Below, piece by piece: positions 27,421 to 35,464 of a DNA stretch of 44,605 nt (position 1 is the first letter of the stretch; the number at the start of each line of letters is the position of its first letter). Made by a program: the position numbers and the translations under genes. Origin of the DNA: Actinomadura darangshiensis. GTDB lineage: Bacteria > Actinomycetota > Actinomycetes > Streptosporangiales > Streptosporangiaceae. Location: NCBI RefSeq assembly GCF_004349235.1, contig NZ_SMKY01000042.1:1-44605 (forward strand), given 5' to 3'. The notes under the pieces are model-generated. The model made no database searches, was not told where the DNA came from, and saw nothing but the letters and a program-made list of their open reading frames with translations.

Positions 27421-28319
27421 GCCCTGTACTCCCGTCCGGTGAGCTCCAGAAAGACGTCCTCAAGGGTGGCGCCGCGGATCTGGACGCCGTCCAGCGCGTC
27501 CTTGGCGGCCATCGCCGCGACCACGGCGGACGGGTCGCGCGTGGAGATCGTCAGCGAGACGCCGTCGTCGCCGGCCTCGTCCGCACCCGGCAGGACGCGC
27601 GCGTCCTCGACGGCCAGGACACCGCTCGCCACGCTGATCCGGGCGGGTGCGTCCAGCCCGCGCACGAGGACGGCCGGTGGGCCGAGCTTCAAGATCTTGC
27701 CCGCGTCCATGATGGCGACGCGGTCGCAGAGGCTCTCGGCCTCGTCCATGTAGTGCGTGGTCAGGACGATGCTGCGGCCCTCTGTGCTGATCTCGCGGAG
27801 CACGTCCCAGAGGTTGCGGCGCGCCTGCGGGTCGAGAGCGGCGGTCGGCTCGTCCAGGAACAGGAGCTCTGGGTCGTGCACGAGCGCGCACGCGATGGAG
27901 AGGCGCTGCGCCTGGCCGCCCGACAGCTTCTCCACCCGTACGTCGGCCTTGTCGTCCAGCCCGACCAGTTCGAGCATCGCGTCGGCCTTCTTGGCGGGGA
28001 CGCCGTAGAGCGAGCCGAAGGTCTGCAACTGCTCGCGCGCGGTGAGCCGCTCGAAGAACGCCGACGCCTGCAACTGGACGCCGATCCGGGGCAGCAGTTT
28101 CGGATTGCGCGGCCACGGGGACAGCCCGAGCACCGTCAGGTCGCCCTCGTCGGGTTCCCGCAGCCCCTCGATGATCTCCAGCGTCGTGGTCTTGCCGGCC
28201 CCGTTCGGGCCGAGGATGCCGAAGAACTCGCCCTCCTCGACCGCGAACGTCACCCCGTCCACCGCCCGGACGTCCCCGTATCGCTTGCGAAGGCCCGTGA
28301 CCTCGATCGTTTGCGCCAT
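27417..28319 (-). CDS. ABC transporter ATP-binding protein
   Basis: A 300-aa ATPase with Walker A GPNGAGKTT, signature LSGGQAQRLS, Walker B LLFLDEPTAALD and the switch histidine in LTTHYMDEAE. The start at MAQTIEVTGL is chosen over an upstream in-frame start because it gives a standard N-terminus and a TAAAGT box lies seven bases before it. It is coupled to the permease gene. It is divergent from parE, with a 14-bp palindrome in the shared upstream region. Confidence 0.9.
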   Translation of the reverse strand: MAQTIEVTGLRKRYGDVRAVDGVTFAVEEGEFFGILGPNGAGKTTTLEIIEGLREPDEGDLTVLGLSPWPRNPKLLPRIGVQLQASAFFERLTAREQLQTFGSLYGVPAKKADAMLELVGLDDKADVRVEKLSGGQAQRLSIACALVHDPELLFLDEPTAALDPQARRNLWDVLREISTEGRSIVLTTHYMDEAESLCDRVAIMDAGKILKLGPPAVLVRGLDAPARISVASGVLAVEDARVLPGADEAGDDGVSLTISTRDPSAVVAAMAAKDALDGVQIRGATLEDVFLELTGREYRA

Positions 28320-28326
28320 GGGGAGG

Positions 28327-28332
28327 ACTTTA
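28327..28332 (-). promoter_or_regulatory. -10 box of a possible leaderless promoter for the ABC exporter
   Basis: TAAAGT on the minus strand ends seven bases before the ATG, and there is no Shine-Dalgarno on that strand. The -35 region is not clear. Confidence 0.35.
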
Positions 28333-28356
28333 GGAACGTATGTGTCCTGCGCACAC

Positions 28357-28370
28357 CCACCTAAAGGTGG
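28357..28370. promoter_or_regulatory. 14-bp perfect palindrome between the ABC exporter and parE
   Basis: CCACCT-AA-AGGTGG has perfect 6-bp arms. It lies 38 bases upstream of the exporter start and 162 bases upstream of parE, where it could act as an operator over the exporter's -35 region. No dedicated regulator gene is adjacent. Confidence 0.4.
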
Positions 28371-28531
28371 ACGTCCGGGTCTAGAAGTCGAAGTGCGGGT
28401 AGCCTGGCGAACCGTCCAAGCGCGCCGCGCGGACGTGCCGGAACGTCGGCGGCGGCGAGCCTTTCGGTGGATTGTCGGTGGCCGGGGGTACCCTGCTGCC
28501 GACCGTCCTACCCCCGAGGAGCACACGCACG

Positions 28532-30622
28532 TTGACCGCCGCGACCGCCGAAGTGCCAACCGATGACCCGCACGGCTACTCCGCCCGGCACCTGTCGGTG
28601 CTGGAGGGCCTGGAGGCCGTGCGCAAGCGACCCGGCATGTACGTCGGGTCGACCGACAGCCGGGGCCTCGCCCACTGCCTGTGGGAGATCGTCGACAACT
28701 GCGTCGACGAGGCCCTCGCCGGCTACTGCACCCACATCAGCGTGATCCTGCACGCCGACGGGTCCTTCGAGGTGGGTGACAACGGCCGCGGTATCCCGGT
28801 CGACCTGGAGCCCAAGACGGGTCTCCCTGGCATCGAGCTGGTGATGACGCGGCTGCACGCGGGCGGCAAGTTCGGCGGCGTGTCCTACACGGCGTCCGGT
28901 GGTCTGCACGGTGTCGGCGCGTCCGTCGTCAACGCCCTGTCCGCCCGGCTCGACGTGGAGGTCGACCGTGACGGGCACACGCACGCGATCAGTTTCCGGC
29001 GGGGCCTGCCCGGCGAGTTCGCCGACGAGGGACGCCCCAACGCCCGGTTCAAGAAGAAGTCGGGCCTCCGGCAGGTCCGGAAGGTCGCCAAGAAGGTCAC
29101 CGGCACCCGTGTCCGCTTCTGGCCGGACCTGCAGATCTTCCTGAAGGACTCCACGATCGACCAGGCGCTCGTCCTCGACCGGATGCGCCAGACCGCGTTC
29201 CTCATCCCCGGCCTCACCATCGATCTCCGTGACGAGCGCGGCGAGGAGATCCTCGACGAGACGTTCCGGTTCGACGGCGGCATCAGCGAGTTCTGCACCT
29301 ACCTCGCCAAGGACACCGCGCTCATCGACGTGCTGCGGCTCCAGGGGCGCGGCCACTTCACCGAGACCGTCCCCGTCCTGGACGACCAGGGCCACCTGAC
29401 CCCCACCGACGTGGAGCGCGACCTCGAGGTCGACATCGCGCTGCGCTGGGGGAGCGGCTACGACACCATCACCAAGTCGTTCGTCAACGTCATCGCGACC
29501 CCGAAGGGCGGCACCCACCTGCGCGGCTTCGATCGCGCCGTCCTCAAGGTGCTCAACGAGCAGCTGCGCGCCGTGAGGCTGCTGAAGAACGGCGACGAGG
29601 ACGTCATCAAGGAGGACGTCCTGGAGGGCCTCACCGCGGTGGTGACGGTCCGGCTGCCCGAGCCGCAGTTCGAGGGGCAGACCAAGGAGGTCCTCGGCAC
29701 GTCCGCGGCCACCCGCATCGTCTCCCAGGTCGTGATGCGCGAGCTGCGCGCGATCTTCGAGAACCCGCCGCGCGGCCAGAAGCAGCCGCTCCGGGCCGTC
29801 CTGGAGAAGGTCGTCGGCGCGGCCAAGACCCGCATCGCCGCCCGCACCCAGCGCGACAACCAGCGGCGCAAGAACGCCCTGGAGAACTCCGCCCTGCCGG
29901 CCAAGCTCGTCGACTGCCGCACGGCCGACGACCGCAGCGAGCTGTTCATCGTCGAGGGCGACTCCGCGCTCGGCACCGCCAAGCTCGCCCGCAACTCCGA
30001 GTTCCAGGCGCTGCTGCCGATCCGCGGCAAGATCCTCAACGTGCAGAAGGCGTCCGTCGCCGACATGCTGAAGAACGCCGAGTGCGCCGCGATCATCCAG
30101 GTGCTCGGCGCCGGCTCGGGCCGCACGTTCGACATCGACGCCGCCCGCTACGGCCGCGTGGTGATCCTCGCCGACGCCGACGTCGACGGCGCCCACATCC
30201 GCACCCTGCTGCTGACCCTCTTCCACCGCTACATGAGCCCGATGCTGGAGGCCGGGCGGATCTTCTCCGCCGTGCCGCCGCTGCACCGCATCGAGCTCAT
30301 CAAGCCGAAGAAGGGGCAGGAGAAGTACATCTACACCTACTCCGACGCCGAGCTGCGGCAGCGGCTCGTCGAGCTGGAGCGCAAGGGCCAGCGCTGGAAG
30401 GAGCCGATCCAGCGCTACAAGGGCCTCGGTGAGATGGACGCCGACCAGCTGGCCGAGACGACCCTCGACCCCCGGCACCGGGTGCTCCGGCGCGTCCGCA
30501 TCGAGGACGCCGAGGAGGCGGCGAAGGTGTTCGACCTGCTGATGGGCAGCGATGTCGCGCCGCGCCGCGCGTTCCTCACCGCCGGCGCCACCGAGCTCGA
30601 CATGGAGCGCATCGACACCTGA
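28532..30622 (+). CDS. parE: Type IIA topoisomerase ATPase subunit (ParE/GyrB-like)
   Basis: A 696-aa protein. The GHKL ATPase domain has EIVDNCVDEALAG, DNGRGIPVD and ASGGLHGVGASVVNALS. The TOPRIM domain has LFIVEGDSALGTAK and ILADADVDGAHIRTLLLTLF, and the C-terminus has QRYKGLGEMDADQLAETT. EGDSALG instead of EGDSAGG is, as I recall, the form in the actinobacterial topoisomerase IV-like ParE, which decatenates chromosomes. The TTG start is supported by GAGGAG ten bases upstream. The partner ParC is not in the window. It lies downstream of rpoD and DUF7455, as in Streptomyces. Confidence 0.94.
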   Translation: MTAATAEVPTDDPHGYSARHLSVLEGLEAVRKRPGMYVGSTDSRGLAHCLWEIVDNCVDEALAGYCTHISVILHADGSFEVGDNGRGIPVDLEPKTGLPGIELVMTRLHAGGKFGGVSYTASGGLHGVGASVVNALSARLDVEVDRDGHTHAISFRRGLPGEFADEGRPNARFKKKSGLRQVRKVAKKVTGTRVRFWPDLQIFLKDSTIDQALVLDRMRQTAFLIPGLTIDLRDERGEEILDETFRFDGGISEFCTYLAKDTALIDVLRLQGRGHFTETVPVLDDQGHLTPTDVERDLEVDIALRWGSGYDTITKSFVNVIATPKGGTHLRGFDRAVLKVLNEQLRAVRLLKNGDEDVIKEDVLEGLTAVVTVRLPEPQFEGQTKEVLGTSAATRIVSQVVMRELRAIFENPPRGQKQPLRAVLEKVVGAAKTRIAARTQRDNQRRKNALENSALPAKLVDCRTADDRSELFIVEGDSALGTAKLARNSEFQALLPIRGKILNVQKASVADMLKNAECAAIIQVLGAGSGRTFDIDAARYGRVVILADADVDGAHIRTLLLTLFHRYMSPMLEAGRIFSAVPPLHRIELIKPKKGQEKYIYTYSDAELRQRLVELERKGQRWKEPIQRYKGLGEMDADQLAETTLDPRHRVLRRVRIEDAEEAAKVFDLLMGSDVAPRRAFLTAGATELDMERIDT

Positions 30623-30624
30623 CG

Positions 30625-30642
30625 CTCCACCTCCGGGTGGAG
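30625..30642 (+). terminator. Hairpin terminator after parE
   Basis: CTCCACC-TCCG-GGTGGAG gives a 7-bp perfect stem and a stable tetraloop, beginning two bases after the stop codon. No T-run follows. Confidence 0.55.
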
Positions 30643-30690
30643 AACGGGAAGTCCAACCGCGCTCCGATCCGCGTCCAGGGCGCCGCTCCA

Positions 30691-30696
30691 TAGCGT
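30691..30696 (+). promoter_or_regulatory. -10 box of a leaderless promoter for the DUF1453-like gene
   Basis: TAGCGT is followed by seven bases and the ATG. There is no ribosome-binding site upstream of the ATG. Confidence 0.4.
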
Positions 30697-30703
30697 CGAG
30701 CCC

Positions 30704-31186
30704 ATGAGCTTGCTGGCCAATGTTCTTCTCGCCGTCGTCGTGCTCGCGCTGGTCATGTACGAGCAGTTGCGGGCGCGTCCCCTGGGCGGCCGCCGCGCGT
30801 ACACCGTTCCGCTGGTCCTCGCCGTGGTCGGGATCGCCCAGGGCGGGCTGGTCGACGATGCGCATCCCGCGCTCAGCATCGCGCTGCTCGCGGGCGAGGC
30901 CGTCGCCGCCGTCGCGGTCGGTGTTCTGCGCGCGGTCACTGTCCGGCTGTGGCGGGGAAACGACGGGGCACTGTGGCGCCGCGGTACCCCCTGGACGCTC
31001 GGGGCGTGGCTGTTGACGCTCGCGGTCCGCGTGGCGTTCATCGGTGCCGGGGACGCGGCCGGGATCGAGCCGGCGACCGGAACCGTGCTGCTCTTCCTCA
31101 GCGTGACGCTGCTCGTCCAGAACCTCATCGTCGGCCTGCGGGCCAGGCGGCTCGGCGGGTCCGGACCGGTTAGCGTCGTACCGTGA
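30704..31186 (+). CDS. Multi-pass membrane protein (CcdC/DUF1453-like)
   Basis: A 160-aa protein with four or five hydrophobic segments: residues about 3-18, 33-48, 56-75, 100-116 and 127-143. The first helix is followed by YEQLRARPLGGRR, similar to the start of DUF1453/CcdC-like proteins, though the family match is tentative. Its stop codon overlaps the GTG of the following kinase gene (GTGA), so it belongs to the same operon and could be an accessory membrane component of that sensor system. Confidence 0.72.
   Translation: MSLLANVLLAVVVLALVMYEQLRARPLGGRRAYTVPLVLAVVGIAQGGLVDDAHPALSIALLAGEAVAAVAVGVLRAVTVRLWRGNDGALWRRGTPWTLGAWLLTLAVRVAFIGAGDAAGIEPATGTVLLFLSVTLLVQNLIVGLRARRLGGSGPVSVVP
31171..31176 (+). 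promoter_or_regulatory. Possible internal leaderless promoter for the second kinase gene
   Basis: TAGCGT lies six bases before the GTG of the kinase gene and inside the end of the preceding gene. It may drive the kinase separately, or be a chance match given the translational coupling. Confidence 0.25.
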
Positions 31187-32310
31187 AGACCACCGGGGAA
31201 CGGGTCACTCGCGTTCTCGTCATCGGCATCCTGCTGACCTGGGGCATAACCTCCTACGTCCGCGGCTTCCTGCACGAGGAGCCGAAGCCCGCCTGGCATG
31301 GCATTGGCCTGGCCCTCGTCGTGCTCAACCTGGTCATGTTCGCCCTGCTGGGAGCCGGCATCTGGCTCGGACGGAGCAAGGACGCGCCGTACCGGGTGCC
31401 GGGGATCGTCCTGCTGGTCGCGTCCATGGTGGCGGCGATGGTGCTCTACACGATCGCACCGCACGCCGGAGGCGGGTTCTTCTTCTGCATGGCGGGGCTC
31501 TGGGTGCTGATGATGCGGCTGCCGCTGAGATGGGGCATCACGGTGAGCGTGCTGACGATCGCCGCGATCGGCGGGCTCGGGGAGGGTTTCCGGTCCAGTG
31601 GCGCCGATCTCGGGCTGATGTCGGCGTTCGTGGGGCTGACGCTGGGGGCGGTCGCCAGCCGCCAGGGCAAGGCCGCGCAGGAGGCGACCCACCGGGCGGA
31701 GGCCGCGAACGCCGTGCTCGCCGAGCGGTCACACCTTGCACGGGAGATCCACGACATTCTGGCCCATTCGCTGTCGGCGCAGATCGTCCATCTGGAAGGG
31801 GCCCGGCTACTCCTGGCGCGGGACGGTGACCGCGTCCAAGCCCTGGACCGGGTAGAGCGCGCGCGGAACCTCGCCCGCTCCGGCCTGGAAGAGACAAGGC
31901 GGGCCCTGGCCACGCTCCGCGGGGAGGTGGCGGAGCCCAAGGAAGTCATCGCGGAACTCGCCGAGGAGTTCTACGCCAGCACCGGCCGCCCGTGCGACGT
32001 GCAAGTGACCGGTGTGCCGCGCGAAGTGTCACCGCAGGCAGGGCTGGCCGTCGTACGCACCGCGCAGGAGGCGCTCACCAACGTCCGCAAACACGCTCCC
32101 GGCGCGCGCGCACAGGTCACGTTGCGCTACCTCAGGGACGAGGTCCAGCTCGAAGTGACCGATACCGGCGGGACCGAGCCCGTCGTGGAACTGCCCGGGG
32201 GCGGCTACGGCCTGGTGGGCATGCGGGAGCGCGCCGAGCTGATCGATGGCACGCTTGTCACCGGGCCGGACGGCAAGGGATTCCGGGTGTCCCTCCGGGT
32301 GCCGGCGTGA
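31183..32310 (+). CDS. NarL-type sensor histidine kinase
   Basis: A 375-aa membrane kinase. Five or six hydrophobic segments span residues about 10-155. A short coiled region (AQEATHRAEAANAVLAERSH) then leads to the HisKA_3 helix with His190 in AREIHDILAHSLSAQ. The HATPase domain has VRTAQEALTNVRKHAPGA and the G box GGGYGLVGMRERAELI. It pairs with the response regulator that starts 15 bases downstream. There is no separate extracellular sensor domain, so this is an intramembrane-type sensor. The signal is unknown. Confidence 0.92.
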   Translation: MKTTGERVTRVLVIGILLTWGITSYVRGFLHEEPKPAWHGIGLALVVLNLVMFALLGAGIWLGRSKDAPYRVPGIVLLVASMVAAMVLYTIAPHAGGGFFFCMAGLWVLMMRLPLRWGITVSVLTIAAIGGLGEGFRSSGADLGLMSAFVGLTLGAVASRQGKAAQEATHRAEAANAVLAERSHLAREIHDILAHSLSAQIVHLEGARLLLARDGDRVQALDRVERARNLARSGLEETRRALATLRGEVAEPKEVIAELAEEFYASTGRPCDVQVTGVPREVSPQAGLAVVRTAQEALTNVRKHAPGARAQVTLRYLRDEVQLEVTDTGGTEPVVELPGGGYGLVGMRERAELIDGTLVTGPDGKGFRVSLRVPA

Positions 32311-32325
32311 CGGGAGACGGACGCG

Positions 32326-32985
32326 GTGAGCGACAAGACGAGGATCATGGTCGTCGACGACCAGACGGTGGTGCGTGAGGGGCTGGTCCTCCTGCTGGAA
32401 CTGCTGCCCGGCATCGAGGTGGCCGGGGCGTGCGGCGACGGCGAGCAGGCCGTCGCGATGGTCGGCGACCTGCGTCCGGACGTCGTCCTCATGGACCTGC
32501 GGATGCCGCGCGTGGACGGCGTCGAGGCGACCCGCCGCATTAAGGAGTCGCACCCGGACGTCGGCATCGTCGTCCTCACCACCTACGCCGACGACGAGTC
32601 GATCTTCGCCGCGCTGCGCGCCGGCGCCCGCGGCTACCTCACCAAGGACGCCGACGCCGACGAGATCGCCCGCGCCGTCGCCGCCGTCCGCGGGGGAGCG
32701 TCCCAGCTCGACCCGGCCGTCCAGCGCCGCCTGGTCGAGGCCGTCGCCGTCGGTGAGAGCCCGCACCGGGCCGCCCAGAGCGCGCTGCCGGACGGCCTGA
32801 CCCGGCGCGAGGCCGAGGTGCTCACCCTCATCGCGCAGGGACGCTCCAACTCCGAGATCGCCGGGGACCTGTTCATCTCCGAGGCGACCGTCAAGACGCA
32901 CATCAACAACCTGTTCGCCAAGGCCAACCTCCGCGACCGCGCCCAGGCGGTCACCTACGCCTACCGGAACGGCCTCAGCGGCTGA
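32326..32985 (+). CDS. NarL/FixJ-family response regulator
   Basis: A 219-aa regulator. The receiver has the acidic pair Asp11/Asp12 (MVVDDQ), the phospho-acceptor Asp57 in VLMDLRMP and the lysine in YLTKDA. The LuxR-type HTH is in the C-terminal 65 residues (LTRREAEVLTLIAQGRSNSE, FISEATVKTHINNLFAK). The GTG start has GGGAGA upstream. Partner of the preceding kinase. Target genes are not evident; autoregulation is usual for such pairs. Confidence 0.93.
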   Translation: MSDKTRIMVVDDQTVVREGLVLLLELLPGIEVAGACGDGEQAVAMVGDLRPDVVLMDLRMPRVDGVEATRRIKESHPDVGIVVLTTYADDESIFAALRAGARGYLTKDADADEIARAVAAVRGGASQLDPAVQRRLVEAVAVGESPHRAAQSALPDGLTRREAEVLTLIAQGRSNSEIAGDLFISEATVKTHINNLFAKANLRDRAQAVTYAYRNGLSG

Positions 32986-33058
32986 TCATCGGTCAGCGTC
33001 CGGCAAGGGCTCGGTCAAAGCCCGCGCCCGCGCGCCCGCGCGGCTCCAGCATGAGAAC

Positions 33059-33421
33059 GTGCTCAGAACCTGCATGATCGCGGACTACCTGCGCCCGTAC
33101 GCGCAATGGCGGATCAACCGGCCCGACCCCTGCGACGACGGCCGCAACGCCCGCGCCGCGATCGGCCTCATCGACGCGGCCGCCTACGTGGCGCAGCTGG
33201 ACGACAGCTCCCGGGTCATCGTCCGCCTGGCCATCGCGGGCTGCTTCGCCCTGGGCCGTTTCAACCCCGGGGTCGAGGGCGAGACGCTCATCCGCTTCTG
33301 GCACTACGACGACGCCACCGCGGGCCCGTCCGATCTCCTCGAAGCCTTGGCGGCCTGCGCCGAACGCGGCCTGCAGCCCGTCCTGCCGCGCCCTCGCGAG
33401 GGGCAGGCCGCTCCGGCGTGA
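33059..33421 (+). CDS. Small uncharacterised protein
   Basis: About 120 aa, or 115 aa if the ATG at 33074 (MIADYLRPYAQWR) is used. The sequence has ordinary codon bias and a compact helical look (ARAAIGLIDAAAYVAQLDDS, LLEALAACAERGLQPVLPRP), without signal peptide or membrane segment. I recognise no family. Neither start has a clear Shine-Dalgarno. It follows the response regulator by 73 bases on the same strand and could be part of that operon. Confidence 0.55.
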   Translation: MLRTCMIADYLRPYAQWRINRPDPCDDGRNARAAIGLIDAAAYVAQLDDSSRVIVRLAIAGCFALGRFNPGVEGETLIRFWHYDDATAGPSDLLEALAACAERGLQPVLPRPREGQAAPA

Positions 33422-33467
33422 TCACACCGGCTGGTGGCCAGGGGCGTCCGCGGCCCGTGGAGCGGTA

Positions 33468-33481
33468 AGCAATCGCTTGCT
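33468..33481. promoter_or_regulatory. TetR-type (KstR2-like) operator in front of the ketosteroid isomerase
   Basis: AGCAATCGCTTGCT matches the KstR2 consensus AnCAAGnnCTTGnT at 9 of 10 fixed positions. It overlaps the first base of the TAGGCT -10 box, so a bound repressor would block transcription. Other TetR-family proteins use similar palindromes. Confidence 0.5.
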
Positions 33482-33486
33482 AGGCT
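33481..33486 (+). promoter_or_regulatory. -10 box of the leaderless promoter of the ketosteroid isomerase gene
   Basis: TAGGCT, then six bases, then ATG. There is no Shine-Dalgarno. The upstream palindrome touches this box. Confidence 0.45.
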
Positions 33487-33492
33487 TCGTCC

Positions 33493-33858
33493 ATGCCGAC
33501 GCAGGAACACATGAAGCAGGTACTCCAGGCCTACATCGACGCCTTCAACGCCGGTGACGCCGCGGCCATAACCGGGCTCTACGCCGAGGACGCCGTGGTC
33601 GAGGACCCGGTCGGCAACCCGCAGCTCGTCGGCCGCGCCGCGATCGAGGAGTTCTACACGGGCGCCATCGCCGGCGGCGCCAAGCTCGGCCTGGACGGCC
33701 CCATCCGCGGCTCCCACGGCGACCGCGCGGCCATGGCCTTCACCATCGACGTCCCCGGCCTGCGCATCCGCGCCATCGACGTCATGACGTTCGGCGCGGA
33801 CGGAAAGATCGTCCGGATGGACGCCCACTGGGGCCCGGACGACATCGAGAAGACCTGA
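33493..33858 (+). CDS. Steroid delta-isomerase-like NTF2-fold protein
   Basis: A 121-aa protein of the ketosteroid isomerase/NTF2 fold. Aligned by eye to the Pseudomonas and Comamonas enzymes, the catalytic set appears complete: Tyr14 in LQAYIDAF, the general base Asp38 in VVEDPVGNP and the oxyanion-hole Asp96 in RAIDVMTF. HGREQIAAFY-like (VGRAAIEEFYTG) and SHGDRAAMAF segments also match. This favours real delta-5-3-ketosteroid isomerisation over the many catalytically inert NTF2-like relatives. No other steroid gene is in the window. Likely repressed through the adjacent KstR2-like site. Confidence 0.82.
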   Translation: MPTQEHMKQVLQAYIDAFNAGDAAAITGLYAEDAVVEDPVGNPQLVGRAAIEEFYTGAIAGGAKLGLDGPIRGSHGDRAAMAFTIDVPGLRIRAIDVMTFGADGKIVRMDAHWGPDDIEKT

Positions 33859-33926
33859 TCACCACCTTTCCCGCGGCATGCCACGCCCCCCGGGGAGCCG
33901 CGTCGGCGGCATGGTGCTAAGCTCCA

Positions 33927-33943
33927 TACCAAAAGGTTTGGTA
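33927..33943. promoter_or_regulatory. Autoregulatory operator of the TetR operon
   Basis: TACCAAA-AGG-TTTGGTA has perfect 7-bp inverted arms around a 3-bp centre. It lies just after a TAAGCT -10-like box (33918-33923) and before the GGAGG of the TetR gene, where a bound repressor would block initiation. Confidence 0.7.
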
Positions 33944-33954
33944 CGGAGGTGGGC

Positions 33955-34506
33955 ATGGGAAACGGCGGCGCGACGGCGTGGCTGGAGGAGGGCCTGGCGC
34001 TGCTCGCGGAACAGGGCGCCCCGGCGGTGACCCTGGACCGGATGTGCGAGCGCATGGGCATGTCCAAGGGCGCCTTCTACCACCATTTCGGCTCCATGCC
34101 GAAGTTCCGGACCCGCCTGCTGAGCCATTACGAGGACCGCTACACCACGGCGATCATCGACGTGGTGGAGGAGGCCGGTGATCTGCCCGCGCGGGAGAAG
34201 CTGGAACGGCTCACCGCCGAGGCGGTCAACGACACCGGCCCCGGGCTGGAGATCGCGGTGCGCGCGTGGGCGAAGCAGGACCCCGAGGCGGCGGCGATGC
34301 AGCAGCGCGTGGACGCGAGGCGCATCGAGTACCTGCGGGGGCTCTGCGAAAGCGCCGGGCACGCGTCCCCCGTCCAGATGGCCACGCTGCTGTACCTGGT
34401 GCTGATCGGAGGCGCGCACCTGATGCCGCCGCTGCCCGCCGCCGGGAAACACGAGATCTACGAACTGCTGCTCCCGCTCATGGACCTCGGAGAGGACCCG
34501 TCATGA
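33955..34506 (+). CDS. TetR/AcrR-family transcriptional regulator
   Basis: A 183-aa regulator. The N-terminal HTH reads VTLDRMCERMGMSKGAFYHH with FGSMPKF after it, characteristic of TetR proteins. The C-terminal ligand-binding part is helical (LEIAVRAWAKQDPEAAAMQQ, MATLLYLVLIGGAHLMPPLP). The ATG is set by GGAGG five bases upstream; the GTG two codons earlier overlaps that site. It heads an operon with DUF2867, DUF6463 and RidA genes, each start overlapping the previous stop, and very likely represses this operon through the palindrome in its leader. Confidence 0.92.
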   Translation: MGNGGATAWLEEGLALLAEQGAPAVTLDRMCERMGMSKGAFYHHFGSMPKFRTRLLSHYEDRYTTAIIDVVEEAGDLPAREKLERLTAEAVNDTGPGLEIAVRAWAKQDPEAAAMQQRVDARRIEYLRGLCESAGHASPVQMATLLYLVLIGGAHLMPPLPAAGKHEIYELLLPLMDLGEDPS

Positions 34507-35033
34507 GAATCATCGGCACCGTTCCCGAACTGGCCGGCCTGCTGGCCGGCGCCGACCACGTGGGCGTTCGGACCGTGGAGTCCGAGGCCACCCTGCGAGA
34601 GTTCACCGCCGGCGCCATGGGCTGGCGTCCCGCCTGGATGAGGGGGCTGTTCAAGGCCAGGGCCCTCTTCGCACGGCTGCTGCGCCTGCGTGAACCGGAC
34701 GTGCCGCTCGGTACACCGGCGAGGCCCGAGGACCTGTCCTTCACCCCTGGCGACCACATCGCGTTCTTCACCGTCACCGATGCGGCCGAGGAGCGCTACC
34801 TCGTCCTCGAGACGACCGACGACCACCTGACCGCCTGGCTCGCCATCACCACCGCGCCATCGGCGGACCCGCGCACCCGGTTCGAGCTGGCCACCCTGGT
34901 GAAGTACCACCGCCGGGCCGGCCGGTTCTACTTCGGCGTCATCCGCCCGTTCCACCACATGATCATCGCAGGGATGGCCGCCGCGGGCGCCCGCGCCTCG
35001 TCCGCCTCCGCAGAGCGGATCGCGCAGCCGTGA
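34503..35033 (+). CDS. DUF2867 family protein
   Basis: A 176-aa protein starting MRIIGTVPELAGLLAGADH. SFTPGDHIAFFTVTDAAEER, RYLVLETTDDHLTAWLAITT and TLVKYHRRAGRFYFGVIRPF match the DUF2867 family, a soluble beta-rich fold of unknown function often found with TetR regulators and DUF6463 proteins. The ATG overlaps the TetR stop (ATGA). The ligand or reaction is unknown; the protein may handle a hydrophobic small molecule, which is inference from the operon. Confidence 0.85.
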   Translation: MRIIGTVPELAGLLAGADHVGVRTVESEATLREFTAGAMGWRPAWMRGLFKARALFARLLRLREPDVPLGTPARPEDLSFTPGDHIAFFTVTDAAEERYLVLETTDDHLTAWLAITTAPSADPRTRFELATLVKYHRRAGRFYFGVIRPFHHMIIAGMAAAGARASSASAERIAQP

Positions 35034-35464
35034 CCGCCGCCACGACGAGCCTGCGCCGCTGGATCCCGCGGCTGATGCTCACCGTCGCCACCGCGCACGT
35101 GCTGGTGGGCCTGAGCGAGAGCCGCTCCCAGTGGCGCGGCATCGTCTCGGAAGGGCTGTGGAACACCGTCGCCAACGACGACGATGCCCGCATGACGGCG
35201 CTCTGGTTCCTGCTCGGCGGCGCCGCCCTCTTCAGCCTGGGCCTGCTCGTCCGGCGCTCCGTGATCGCCACAGGTGAGGTGCCCGCCGAGACCGGCTGGA
35301 TCCTGCTGGTCCTCGGCGCGGCGATCTCCGTCCTGGAACCCGCCTCGGGCGGCTGGAGCCTGCTCGTCCTGGGCGCCCTCGCCCTCGCGGCGCGTCCCCG
35401 TACCGCCGGTCGCCGGACGGCCCAAGGGGTTTCGGCGGGCCCGGCGCCCAGACGAAGATCGTGA
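35030..35464 (+). CDS. DUF6463 family membrane protein
   Basis: A 144-aa protein with four predicted transmembrane helices: residues about 13-28, 58-76, 86-101 and 106-120. The N-terminus has RWIPRLMLTVATAHVLVGLS and the second helix ALWFLLGGAALFSLGLLVRR, as in DUF6463 proteins. The C-terminus is basic and cytoplasmic. The GTG overlaps the DUF2867 stop (GTGA). Probably works with the DUF2867 protein; role unknown. Confidence 0.82.
   Translation: MTAATTSLRRWIPRLMLTVATAHVLVGLSESRSQWRGIVSEGLWNTVANDDDARMTALWFLLGGAALFSLGLLVRRSVIATGEVPAETGWILLVLGAAISVLEPASGGWSLLVLGALALAARPRTAGRRTAQGVSAGPAPRRRS

Noticed and set aside
28508..30865. 785-codon minus-strand open frame
   Set aside because: It is the antisense shadow of parE, whose GHKL and TOPRIM motifs are unmistakable.
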